From assembly GCA_029262065.1 (NCBI GenBank), contig JAJDAC010000055.1, positions 1 through 55,813 of the forward strand: a stretch of DNA of 55,813 nt. Reading direction: 5' to 3'. Below the pieces are notes generated by a model. It did not search any database, was not told where the DNA came from, and saw only the letters and a list, made by a program, of their open reading frames with translations. Both the position numbers and the translations under genes were made by a program. Each line of letters opens with the position of its first letter. Within the stretch, counting starts at the first letter, position 1. Positions 34,403 to 43,098 of this stretch are shown here, piece after piece. This DNA is from Candidatus Krumholzibacteriota bacterium. Lineage in GTDB: Bacteria; Krumholzibacteriota; Krumholzibacteriia; JAJRXK01.

Positions 34403-35023
34403 ATGTTCGACAACACTTCCCTCATCTTCTTCCTGGGCGCTACGTTGGCCCTGCTGGTTGTTCCCGGTCCAGCTGTTCTATACATAACTACGCGCAGCAT
34501 CAGTCAGGGCACCCGGGCGGGACTGGTTTCAACCGCAGGCATCCAATTGGGCACCGTGGTTCATGTGGCCTCGGCCGTACTGGGTGTGTCTGCATTGCTG
34601 GTAGCATCGGCGACCGCGTATGCCGCATTGAAATACGCGGGTGCCGCATACCTCATCTACCTGGGCGTCCGAACCCTTCTCACCAAGACTCAGGGCCAAG
34701 GATCCGACAACATCGCGCAAGCCGACATGAAGTCGCTATTTGGACAGGGAATCCTCGTGAACATTCTGAACCCCAAGACCGCGCTGTTCTTCTTTGCATT
34801 CCTACCGCAATTCGTGGACCCGACCCGAGGCTCGGTACCACTACAAATGCTGGCTCTGGGCGGGATGTTCGTTGCCATGTCGACCGTGACCGACGGCATC
34901 TACGCGTTGGTTGCGGGCAGACTCGGGTCGTGGTTGAAACGTAGGCCTGGATTCTGGAAGGCCCAGAAGCGCTTTTCCGGTTCGGTCTACATTGGGCTTG
35001 GGGCATTCGCCGCGCGCCCATGA
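34403..35023 (+). CDS. LysE-family exporter
   Basis: A 206-residue RhtB/LysE protein: MFDNTSLIFFLGATLALLVVPGPAVLYITTRSISQG (classic N-terminal PGP signature), KYAGAAYLIYLGVRTL, GQGILVNILNPKTALFFFAFLPQFVDP and six helices. CGGAGTAACGCG precedes the ATG, so I place the start there rather than at upstream frames. It is closer to the RhtB homoserine/threonine exporter type than the LysE gene at 32706. Substrate unknown. Confidence 0.93.
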   Translation: MFDNTSLIFFLGATLALLVVPGPAVLYITTRSISQGTRAGLVSTAGIQLGTVVHVASAVLGVSALLVASATAYAALKYAGAAYLIYLGVRTLLTKTQGQGSDNIAQADMKSLFGQGILVNILNPKTALFFFAFLPQFVDPTRGSVPLQMLALGGMFVAMSTVTDGIYALVAGRLGSWLKRRPGFWKAQKRFSGSVYIGLGAFAARP

Positions 35024-35058
35024 GCTCGGGCTCTCGGCTGGCGCCGGCGAGATACGCG

Positions 35059-35643
35059 TCACTCTGAACTGGTCAGCCGCGGTTTATGCCGGGGATAGAG
35101 CCACCGGAAGAAAAGACGGGTGAGTTGAGGCATCACGAACCACACCATGATGATGACCGACGCCATGAGTGACACCAGTACCCGCAAGGGATTGGGCAGG
35201 GCCACCAGTAACGAACTCAAGACGGGATCCAGGAGCATGACCGTGGGGTAGAGCCCGAGGAGCACCAGGATCGCGCTCTTGTATCGAGGCGGAGGCTGCG
35301 CCATCGCGCGATTGGGCAGGGTGAACCAACGCTCCATGCCGGTCAGCGAGGTGACCTCCTCGTGATCGAGCGTTATCGACTCCAGCTTGGCCAACCAACT
35401 GCCACGCTCCGAAGAACAAAGCCACCGCTCCAGGTTTTCGGCCGAGTCGAATTGGGTGATCGCGATGTACTCGTCCCGATCGCCGGAGGGCTGGAGAACC
35501 GTGGTTCCCTGGTTGCCAGGGAACTCGGACGAGGCCTGCGAAATCCCCCTGAGCCAATCTTCGTATTGAGCCTCGAAGCCCGCCCGAACCCTGCGGGCAA
35601 ACATGGTGGTCACGGGCGATGGAAAGTGCTTCTGCAATATCAA
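35059..35643 (-). CDS. Antibiotic-biosynthesis-monooxygenase-like domain with two membrane helices
   Basis: A 194-residue protein. Residues 8-100 form an ABM/dimeric alpha-beta barrel domain (PVTTMFARRVRAGFEAQYEDWLRGI, YIAITQFDSAENLERWLCSSER). Residues 120-180 carry two hydrophobic helices (AILVLLGLYPTVMLLDPVL, VLVSLMASVIIMVWFVM). This fusion, small ferredoxin-like domain plus membrane hairpin, is known from COG3224-type proteins of unknown function. The frame opens just after a TAG and offers only TTG starts (35643 or 35637), so translation initiation is uncertain. Bases 35644-35793 show no gene that I can support. Confidence 0.75.
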   Translation of the reverse strand: MILQKHFPSPVTTMFARRVRAGFEAQYEDWLRGISQASSEFPGNQGTTVLQPSGDRDEYIAITQFDSAENLERWLCSSERGSWLAKLESITLDHEEVTSLTGMERWFTLPNRAMAQPPPRYKSAILVLLGLYPTVMLLDPVLSSLLVALPNPLRVLVSLMASVIIMVWFVMPQLTRLFFRWLYPRHKPRLTSSE

Positions 35644-35793
35644 CGCCCCGGAGAGAAGAGGAGTACTCCACCAAGTCGTAACGCAATTCGGTGACGGGCG
35701 GATCGGGATCTAGGGTACCATCGTCGGTGGCTTCGTTGAGCGCTCGATCATGGCCGCGACGGAACATGCACGTCAAGACCCGGAGCATGCGAA

Positions 35794-36348
35794 ATGGCAG
35801 GTAAATCCAAGGGCTGGTCGGGCGTGATTCGCCCCCTGGTAGCCAGCGACGAGGCTCAGCTGACCGTGATCCTGAACGACAGACAGGTGATGCAACACCT
35901 GTTCAAGGTGTTCGAGCGTGAAGAGTGGGACGCGGCTGCGATTCGAGAACGCATGGCCACCCTGTTGGAATGCATGAAAGACGGCACCCGCCTGAGTTTC
36001 GCTCTAGCCGACCCCGCTGGTGATAAGATGTGGGGGCATGTGGATCTGATGCACCTGGGCAAAGTGACCGGCGAAGCCGAGTGCGGAATCATCCTGCATC
36101 ACCGTCTATGGGGAACCGGAGCGGCGGCCCAGGGCATTGGATTCGCGCTGGCCCATGGTTTCGGAAATCTGGAGCTGAATCGGATCTTCTTCCGCACCTC
36201 ACCCGGCAATATGAAGATGCAGGGCTTCTTCAGGAAACACGATATTCCCCAGGTCGCATCCTCGGATCCCATGTACGCGCAATTCGAGGTTCTGGGCTCG
36301 GTATGGCCCAGCGTGAAGGCGAGTATCGAGAAGAGTGTGCCACGATAG
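35794..36348 (+). CDS. GNAT-family N-acetyltransferase
   Basis: A 184-residue RimJ/RimL-like acetyltransferase: IRPLVASDEAQLTVILND at the start, the strand-turn AECGIILHHRLWGTGAAAQGIGFALAHGF (acetyl-CoA motif, usually Q/RxxGxG/A) and LNRIFFRTSPGNMKMQGFFRKHDI at the end. Here the pyrophosphate loop reads LWGTGAA. Substrate is unknown; relatives acetylate protein N-termini, antibiotics or amines. CGGAGC precedes the ATG. It ends 3 bp from the convergent stop of the large dehydrogenase gene. Confidence 0.85.
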   Translation: MAGKSKGWSGVIRPLVASDEAQLTVILNDRQVMQHLFKVFEREEWDAAAIRERMATLLECMKDGTRLSFALADPAGDKMWGHVDLMHLGKVTGEAECGIILHHRLWGTGAAAQGIGFALAHGFGNLELNRIFFRTSPGNMKMQGFFRKHDIPQVASSDPMYAQFEVLGSVWPSVKASIEKSVPR

Positions 36349-36351
36349 GCA

Positions 36352-39300
36352 TCACTTCACGAGCGTCAACTTGTTGCTCCGAACCAGACCGGGGACGGCA
36401 ATGCGCTGGTAGTAGACGCCGCTGGCGACGGTTTCGCCATGCATGTCGATGCCCGTCCAGGTACGCATGTGCTCGCCCTCGGTCAGCAGCCCATTTGCCA
36501 CCTGATAAACCATACGACCCCGGATGTCGAAGATGGCCCAGTTCACGTGGTTGGTCTTGTTCAGAGTTGCGCGCAGCTCGGTGACGGGATTGAAGGGATT
36601 CGGCCTGGGTTCAGCCAACTGCACGCCCGCCACCAGGCTTGGAACATTGCCATCCACTGCGGTGGGTGTGGGAGTGATGTCCTCCAGCTGGGTCAGTTGG
36701 ATGCCGAAGTGATACGTGCGGTTGAACCCGGTATCGACGTTCGTACCGGGCGAGGGCGCATTTCCTTCGATGATCGCCCCGGAATCGACACCCAGCCCGC
36801 CGCCGGAATACCAGATCTCATTGCCTCCGTTGTCGAAGGGAACAACCGATCCCACGCCCCCCTGCGAACCATCTGCTAGCGCGTCCAGGAATCCGCTGGC
36901 AATGGTCTCGCCCGGTTGCAGCTCCAACAGGCGCGGACCAATCTGGTCGAACGAGAACGAATTCCCGCCCAAACCGTACTGCAATGCATCGCGCGTGGTT
37001 CCGACCGCCACTACCGTGAACGAATTGTCGCCATCTACTCGTGCCACGAAGGGCGTAACCGGATCGCTCGACTGCCACGCGTAGAAGCTGAATCCATCGA
37101 TTCGCCAGGACTCCACACTGCCGCTGTTGTTGGTGTATGTCGTCGTTTCGTCGATTACCATGTTGGACGTCCAACCGTCGTGCGTCGAGTCCCCCGAGGT
37201 GGCATTGCCCAGAGTGAACACCTGCACCGGCGGCCCCTGCCACGCACTAGCGAAGACCTGGACCTCGGCCAGCGACAAGAAGTTGGTGCCCGAAAGCTGG
37301 ACCCGAAGGTATCGGCCGGTTCGCTGTACCGCGTGCGTGCTCATGGCCGGCGGCTGGCCCGCGTAGAAGATATCCGTGACACCAGGTTGTCCCTGCACGG
37401 CGGCCAGATCGCCAGAGACGAATGGATCATCGCCAACGAGGATATGGAAGTTCGAGAGCCGGTCACTACAGCAGTCGGTTCGATTCCACAACACGACGTT
37501 GGTCATGTCGTAACTCTCGCCAAGATCTATCTCCCACCACGGTTGAAGCTCGTTGGCGGTGTGGGTGACCGATCCCTCGTTGTAGTCACCATCGGTAATG
37601 CCATCGATTGCTCGCTCAGGCACGGCGCCGTACCAGATGGACGACTGCAAGACTGCCTTGCCCCTGACCACGTTGATGGGCGAATCCACGGGCAACATGG
37701 AAATCCAATTCTCCATGAGCTGAACGGCAAGTTGGTCCTCGCGATTCTTGGCCAACGGAGGCATGGCGATGTTGGGAATCACAGTTGCCATTCTCTGGTA
37801 GAGCAAAGAGAGCGACCGGTCCTGGGGTACGACCACACGCGCGCCGGGGATGCCCAGATCAGCGGCTACCGAACCATACAGGAGCCCTTGCGACTCCAAC
37901 GGAACCGAGAGTCGGGCGTCGAACTCGGCGCGGTTGCCGGTTTCGGGCCGGTGGCAATAGCCGCAATTCGAATCCAGGTAGGAGCGTACGCGTTGCTCGC
38001 GAGACGCGGTATCATCGGCCAAAGCAACCGACGTCAGAAGCGCGGGGAGGTCCGCCGTTGCAATCGTCGAATTCAACGCACCCAGCGAAGACAGCGTCAC
38101 CAGTTGATTGGAGGTTCGCCCGGTCACGCCGTAGAACTGGTCGCCATTGAGCTGTCGTGTCTTGGGGCCAAGCACGCCACCCACCACATCGGTATGACAG
38201 GTTAGACAGGCGCTTGGACTGGGGTAGTGCCAGTTCTGTATTCGCGTTCCCGTGGCCGTGGTGATGTAGATGGGTTCGTTCTCTTCGTCCACGAGCAAAT
38301 CTGCATCGGAACCATCCGGACGCCATTTGTAGGTAACTCCGTAGTAGTCTCCACCGTCGCCGCGAATCAGGAACCGGGTCTCCAGACGTCGTACCGTCGA
38401 CGGGTTGGTATCGTCCACCGGCAACTCGAAGTGCTTGATCATCACCGTGCCAACCGGAAAGTCCCAATCGCCTTCTTCGCTGTAGACAATCTGCTCGGTC
38501 GCGCTGTCATACGCACCGTCGTTGGGAATGACCATCCAGCGGTACTTCTCCGCGCCGTCCGACCAGAACGGCTGGTTGAGCGAGTACGGTATTACTCCCG
38601 CGGCCGGGGTCATGTTCACCAAATCGTCGAACGCACCCGTCTGCGAGAGCAGCGCTGGCGCCGGACCGTTGAGAGTCTGCTGCTCCAGTTTGTAGATGGG
38701 AACGTTTTGACCCAGTCCGCACAGGTACACCTCGCCCGCGAGATCCTGCCCGAACGTACACAGCAACCCAGGCGTGAACTGGGTCAGATACTCCTTGGTG
38801 CCCAGTCCAGTCACGGGATCGTAGTCGATGGCCCACACACGATTCTGGCTGTAGTCACCGCAAAGATAGCGGCCAACCAGCTCGGAGTGTTCGTTGCCAC
38901 GGTACACGTAGCCACCAATGATGGAAGTGGCCTCGGTGCGCAGGAAGTCGAGGACCGGTTCCTTCAAGGTGCCATGGTATGTCGGAGGTTCAGCGCGGAC
39001 GCCGGCCACGGTTCCCTCGCGAAACGGCCAGCCGTAGTTGAACCCCTTCTCGATGACGTTGATCTCATCACGCTGGCCATGACCAATCTCTCCCACCCAC
39101 AGTCGTCCATTCGCCATGTCCTTGGTCATGCGATGCGGAGCCCGATTGCCGACCGCGTAGTACTCCTCGAAGAGTCCGCCATTCACATCCAGGAATGGAT
39201 TGTCGTTGGGGATCGTGTACCCAACTCCGGAACTTTCATCGGATTCGCCAGCGTCGACGGGGAAAGTCCGGCGCGGGGCGTGTCCCGTGGTGAGACTCGA

Positions 39301-40056
39301 CTCCACATCGAGACGCAGCACCCCGCCTTCGAGCGTAGTTTCGAGGTCCTGGGCGGTTTCGTGGCGATACTGATCACCAATGGTGAGATACAGATAATCG
39401 TCGTCACCGAATACCAGGCCGCCGCCGCGATGTGAACCATTGTACAGCCGCAGGTTGAGCATGATCTGTTCGCTGGCGGGGTTCGCCACGTACGTAGTGG
39501 GATCCAGATCGAAACGCGATAGCCTTAGATAGGTGCCGAAAAACCCCCCCGTGAAGCCTCCCGGGAAAGACCCGCCCGGCGGACGTGCACAGTAGTAGAT
39601 GTACACGTAGTCCTTGCTGGCCGACTGTCCGAACTGCGGGTGGAAGGCAATACCCAGCATCCCGCCATCCCATACCACCGCGGTGGTGTTCCGGAGGTCC
39701 AACATTTCAGTCTTGGTAGAGGACGTGGAAGCGTTCGCGAAGGATTCGATGTATCCGTCGCGGCTGGCCACGAAGATGCGATCCGTTCCCGCAAGCGGTG
39801 TGAATACCAGGGGATCGTTGAAGCGAAGGTTGGGAAAGGCATCCACCGAACGGTACTGGATCTGAGTACCATCGCCGGGCGTGGAGAGCGGAAACACACC
39901 GTTCAGATAGGCACCCACCGGTTCGGCAACGTCGAGACCCGATTGCGCCGTCGCAGCGCTGGGCCAAGCGGCAACCAGGGCCAGAAACCATGCGAAGCAA
40001 TGGGAAACGATGCGCGGTGTCAGGATCGAGGGGGACATGCATGTCGCTTTCATCAA
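36352..40056 (-). CDS. Exported fusion: PQQ-type sugar dehydrogenase, diheme cytochrome c, discoidin and FlgD-like domains
   Basis: A 1234-residue exported protein (signal near 10-38; ATG 40056 or 40038). Residues 65-460 are a glucose/sorbosone-dehydrogenase beta-propeller (VFTPLAGTDRIFVASRDG, LGIAFHPQF, NGSHRGGGLVFG, NRAPHRM). Residues 480-800 resemble SO2930-type diheme cytochromes with two haem sites, CLTCH (617-621) and CGYCH (698-702). Residues about 795-940 are an F5/8-type-C/discoidin domain (VLQSSIWYGAVPERAIDG, QPWWEIDLGESYDMTNVVLWNR, GRYLRVQL), followed by a beta-sandwich and the C-terminal export domain ending NKLTLVK. Electrons from sugar oxidation could pass to the built-in haems, with the discoidin domain holding the enzyme to a glycan. 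The electron path is inference. Confidence 0.88.
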   Translation of the reverse strand: MMKATCMSPSILTPRIVSHCFAWFLALVAAWPSAATAQSGLDVAEPVGAYLNGVFPLSTPGDGTQIQYRSVDAFPNLRFNDPLVFTPLAGTDRIFVASRDGYIESFANASTSSTKTEMLDLRNTTAVVWDGGMLGIAFHPQFGQSASKDYVYIYYCARPPGGSFPGGFTGGFFGTYLRLSRFDLDPTTYVANPASEQIMLNLRLYNGSHRGGGLVFGDDDYLYLTIGDQYRHETAQDLETTLEGGVLRLDVESSLTTGHAPRRTFPVDAGESDESSGVGYTIPNDNPFLDVNGGLFEEYYAVGNRAPHRMTKDMANGRLWVGEIGHGQRDEINVIEKGFNYGWPFREGTVAGVRAEPPTYHGTLKEPVLDFLRTEATSIIGGYVYRGNEHSELVGRYLCGDYSQNRVWAIDYDPVTGLGTKEYLTQFTPGLLCTFGQDLAGEVYLCGLGQNVPIYKLEQQTLNGPAPALLSQTGAFDDLVNMTPAAGVIPYSLNQPFWSDGAEKYRWMVIPNDGAYDSATEQIVYSEEGDWDFPVGTVMIKHFELPVDDTNPSTVRRLETRFLIRGDGGDYYGVTYKWRPDGSDADLLVDEENEPIYITTATGTRIQNWHYPSPSACLTCHTDVVGGVLGPKTRQLNGDQFYGVTGRTSNQLVTLSSLGALNSTIATADLPALLTSVALADDTASREQRVRSYLDSNCGYCHRPETGNRAEFDARLSVPLESQGLLYGSVAADLGIPGARVVVPQDRSLSLLYQRMATVIPNIAMPPLAKNREDQLAVQLMENWISMLPVDSPINVVRGKAVLQSSIWYGAVPERAIDGITDGDYNEGSVTHTANELQPWWEIDLGESYDMTNVVLWNRTDCCSDRLSNFHILVGDDPFVSGDLAAVQGQPGVTDIFYAGQPPAMSTHAVQRTGRYLRVQLSGTNFLSLAEVQVFASAWQGPPVQVFTLGNATSGDSTHDGWTSNMVIDETTTYTNNSGSVESWRIDGFSFYAWQSSDPVTPFVARVDGDNSFTVVAVGTTRDALQYGLGGNSFSFDQIGPRLLELQPGETIASGFLDALADGSQGGVGSVVPFDNGGNEIWYSGGGLGVDSGAIIEGNAPSPGTNVDTGFNRTYHFGIQLTQLEDITPTPTAVDGNVPSLVAGVQLAEPRPNPFNPVTELRATLNKTNHVNWAIFDIRGRMVYQVANGLLTEGEHMRTWTGIDMHGETVASGVYYQRIAVPGLVRSNKLTLVK

Positions 40057-40197
40057 ACGCTTGGTGTTCCAGGTGCGTCCTCAAGGATACCAGATTCTCG
40101 ACACCCCCGGTTTCTCGGGCGTGCGAAGACATTCGTGAGGTGGTACACTCGCGTCCCGCCACCCGCCGCTACAATCAAGCCGACCGGAGGTTCGCCG

Positions 40198-42336
40198 ATG
40201 ACGCGACCATATGTTCGTATGTGGGTAATTCTCGCGACCGCCGTTTTCCTCGTCTTTTTCGTTACCCCTCCCGCCCGCGCCGACTCGGATCTCGATCAGG
40301 CCATCGCGCGATTCAGTGACTTCGCGCAGCGGGAAATCGCGGCCAGCGACATACCCGGAATCTCGATCGGCTTTGTCTACGGCGAGACCCAATGGGCAGG
40401 TGGTTTTGGATTCGCTGACCTGGAAAACCAGGTGCCGGCCAAGGACGTGTCGGCGTATCGACTGGCCTCGGTGACGAAGCCCATGACGGCTATGGCCGTA
40501 CTTTCACTGATGGAACAGGGAAAGCTGGATCTGGATGCAGAGGTACAGACCTACGTTCCGTACTTTCCCAAGAAGAGTTACCCGGTCACGTGCCGGGACC
40601 TGCTGGGTCACCTGGGAGGAATCAGCCACTACCAGAACTACGAAGTCGAAGGCCACTTCAAACATCACATGGATACACGCGAAGCCATCGCCGTATTCGA
40701 GGACTTCGACCTGGTCGCCGCGCCCCGTGCCCGGTACCAATACTCGAGCTACGGCTACAACCTGTTGGGAGCCGCAATCGAGGGCGCGTCAGGAATGTCG
40801 TATGGCGACTACCTGCGCAGCACGCTCTGGGGGCCGCTGGGAATGGACCACACCCGTATGGACGATCCCGATGCGATCATCCCCCATCGCGTGAGAGGGT
40901 ACCGACCCGACCCGAACGGCGGCATCCGCAACTCCGAATTCGTCGACATCAGCAGTCGCTTCGCGGCGGGTGGCACGCGCTCCACGGTGAATGACCTGCT
41001 TGCGTTCGCGAAGGGAGTCATGGACGGAGAGATCCTCTCCCAAGAGACCTACGACTTGATGTGGACGCCCATGCGCACCGCGGGCGGCGCGTCTACCGGG
41101 TACGGAATGGGATGGAGTGTGCGGGCCGTCAACGGTCGGATGATGGTGCAGCACGGCGGGGCGCAAGCCGAGACACGCACGTTCTTGATGGTACTGCCGA
41201 ACACCGGTTTCGCGATAGCCGTGGCGACCAACTTCGAAGGAGGCGACCGGATGGCGTTTATCCGTCGACTCTACCGTGAGGTGTTGGGCGAATCCTGGCA
41301 GCAGGACGTCTACGCAGGTGGACCCGCGAACTCGCTTCTGTTCGATGCGCTTTGGAGCGTGTTCAACCACGGCCTGGCCCATCTGGAACGTTACGACCAA
41401 CCGCTACAGGCCGAAGGCCCCGCGGTCGCGGCCGCGTTCGCCAGATTCAACGAACTTACTGCGCTGGACCGCGTACAGGGCAACGTTGAAGCCTCATACG
41501 CCGAGCTCGAAGCCGCCCACGACAGCGCGGGGTCCAGTCTATATGTGATCCTGGGGTCGTACATGGCCAACGCGCTGCGCCAAGCCTACGGCGCGACCTA
41601 CCTTGATAAAGCTCATGGCGCGGGAGCACTCGATTTCTTCGACGACTACATAGCGTTGAGTGACGTAAAGGGTTCAACGCCGGACGATCATCGCCTGAGT
41701 GAAGAGTGGGTCAGGCGCAGTGCGACATGGAGACAAGATTGGGCCCGCACCTGGAACCCAGCGACACAGGACATCGCATTCACTTCAGAAACAGATCTTT
41801 CGAACGTGGGAGCAAACCTGGCCAAGCAGTTCGAAGGTGCCACACTGTATCCAGATTACTCAGGCGCCCTGATGACGCAGCTCAAGGAACGGTTCAAGCG
41901 TCAAGATGTCGAGGGCGCGGCGGCGGCAGCCAGCATCGCCATGCGCTTGTATCCTGAGTTCGACCAGCCCTATGTGTATGCCGGTGTCATGAACCTGGCC
42001 GCCGGCGACCGCGCCGAGGCCATGACGTTGATCCGGCGTGCAGGCGGCCTTGACCCCCGCGGTGCTTCGTCGGCTGCACGGATGAACATGCTGGCCTACG
42101 AACTCAAAGGCGGAGGGATGCTCGACCTGGCCCTGGCTGTCCTCGATGCCGCCATCGAGCTACACCCAGAAGTCGCCAATCTGTACGACAGCATGGGCGA
42201 GTTCTATCTGGAGGGCGGCGACCGGAAGAATGGCGAGTCCTACTATCGCAAAGCCCTGAGCATCGATCCGAATTTGCCTAGCGCACTGGAGGCACTGGAG
42301 ACGATCCGAGCCACCGAGCCACAACATCAGAAATAG
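40198..42336 (+). CDS. Exported serine hydrolase (class C beta-lactamase family) with C-terminal TPR-like repeats
   Basis: A 712-residue protein. The ATG at 40198 follows GGAGG and gives a signal peptide (MWVILATAVFLVFFVTPPARA). Residues 30-370 are the hydrolase: SVTK at 91-94, YSSYGYNLLG as a modified YxN motif and HGGAQAE near the end. Residues 430-710 are helical, with TPR-like repeats in the last part (DVEGAAAAASIAMRLYPEFDQPYVYAGVMNLAAGDRAEAMTLI, NLYDSMGEFYLEGGDRKNGESYYRKALSIDP). Such fusions occur among bacterial EstB/FmtA-like proteins. Substrate (ester, D-peptide) is not known. Confidence 0.87.
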   Translation: MTRPYVRMWVILATAVFLVFFVTPPARADSDLDQAIARFSDFAQREIAASDIPGISIGFVYGETQWAGGFGFADLENQVPAKDVSAYRLASVTKPMTAMAVLSLMEQGKLDLDAEVQTYVPYFPKKSYPVTCRDLLGHLGGISHYQNYEVEGHFKHHMDTREAIAVFEDFDLVAAPRARYQYSSYGYNLLGAAIEGASGMSYGDYLRSTLWGPLGMDHTRMDDPDAIIPHRVRGYRPDPNGGIRNSEFVDISSRFAAGGTRSTVNDLLAFAKGVMDGEILSQETYDLMWTPMRTAGGASTGYGMGWSVRAVNGRMMVQHGGAQAETRTFLMVLPNTGFAIAVATNFEGGDRMAFIRRLYREVLGESWQQDVYAGGPANSLLFDALWSVFNHGLAHLERYDQPLQAEGPAVAAAFARFNELTALDRVQGNVEASYAELEAAHDSAGSSLYVILGSYMANALRQAYGATYLDKAHGAGALDFFDDYIALSDVKGSTPDDHRLSEEWVRRSATWRQDWARTWNPATQDIAFTSETDLSNVGANLAKQFEGATLYPDYSGALMTQLKERFKRQDVEGAAAAASIAMRLYPEFDQPYVYAGVMNLAAGDRAEAMTLIRRAGGLDPRGASSAARMNMLAYELKGGGMLDLALAVLDAAIELHPEVANLYDSMGEFYLEGGDRKNGESYYRKALSIDPNLPSALEALETIRATEPQHQK

Positions 42337-42364
42337 GCGGGGTGATCAGACCAACCCATGGCAC

Positions 42365-42937
42365 CTAGTCATGAATCTCCACGAAGTCGATGTATCGCTG
42401 ATTGTTGCCGCCGCCGTCGTCATCACCGATTTCGAAGAAGATCGTAACGGTTTGCCCGGCGTACGCGGATATGTCGAAGGACTGAGCCGTAAAATCAAAC
42501 CCTTCGCTTCCGGTGTCCATGTAATCCCAGTCCTGGATCAGATGGGAGGTACTCGCTTCATCGACAATGCGAATGCGCAGGGAGGTGCCGCCACTGCCTC
42601 TGTCGTGGGCGCTCGTGGAGGTCCGAAGAGTCTTGGCACTCGCGGGCAGGTCTACTTCCTTGGAGATCCACGCGTTGGGGGTGCCATCGAAGCCGACCGC
42701 GTCCAGCTTCACGACGCCATCTTCCCGATCGAGCCAGACTACGGTCCCGAACAAGGTGGCGTGCGTTCCGGCGTCCCAGTCATCCAGGCCACTTTCGAAC
42801 TGGGACTCGACCAGCGGCGTGCTCCGCGCCGACGGACCGGCCGGCGCGTCGTCACCGCCGCAGCCGACCAGACAGGCCTGTATCGGCACCGTCAGCACCA
42901 TCAGCATCAATCCAAACAGTTTTCGACTACCGATCAT
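42365..42937 (-). CDS. Probable lipoprotein with beta-sandwich domain
   Basis: A 190-residue protein beginning at the ATG at 42937 (GGGAGAATGTC upstream) with a lipoprotein signal (lipobox LVGC before GGDDAP). The mature part is a jelly-roll-type sandwich (ESQFESGLDDWDAG, PNAWISKEVDLPASAKTL, SFDISAYAGQTVTIFFEIGDDD, YIDFVEI). The last pattern is the usual end of carbohydrate-binding or MAM-like modules (D.S.YAGQ.V...F). No catalytic site. It diverges from the SulP gene. Confidence 0.75.
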   Translation of the reverse strand: MIGSRKLFGLMLMVLTVPIQACLVGCGGDDAPAGPSARSTPLVESQFESGLDDWDAGTHATLFGTVVWLDREDGVVKLDAVGFDGTPNAWISKEVDLPASAKTLRTSTSAHDRGSGGTSLRIRIVDEASTSHLIQDWDYMDTGSEGFDFTAQSFDISAYAGQTVTIFFEIGDDDGGGNNQRYIDFVEIHD

Positions 42938-43098
42938 GACATTCTCCCTTTGATGAACCCGCCAAGGCGGGGTGGGGACCGTGGTGTGGACCGCCCAACA
43001 GAACCTGTTCAAGATTCCAGTTTGCCGAGAGCGACAAATCTCCCGCGTGACGCCGTCTGGCGTAAGCCGCGGTGCCCCTTGCGCTTTCTTGGGATTTG

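Noticed and set aside
36916-38205. A 429-codon plus-strand frame opposite the sugar-dehydrogenase fusion
   Set aside because: Same reason: it lies inside a well-supported gene on the other strand and shows no family motif.
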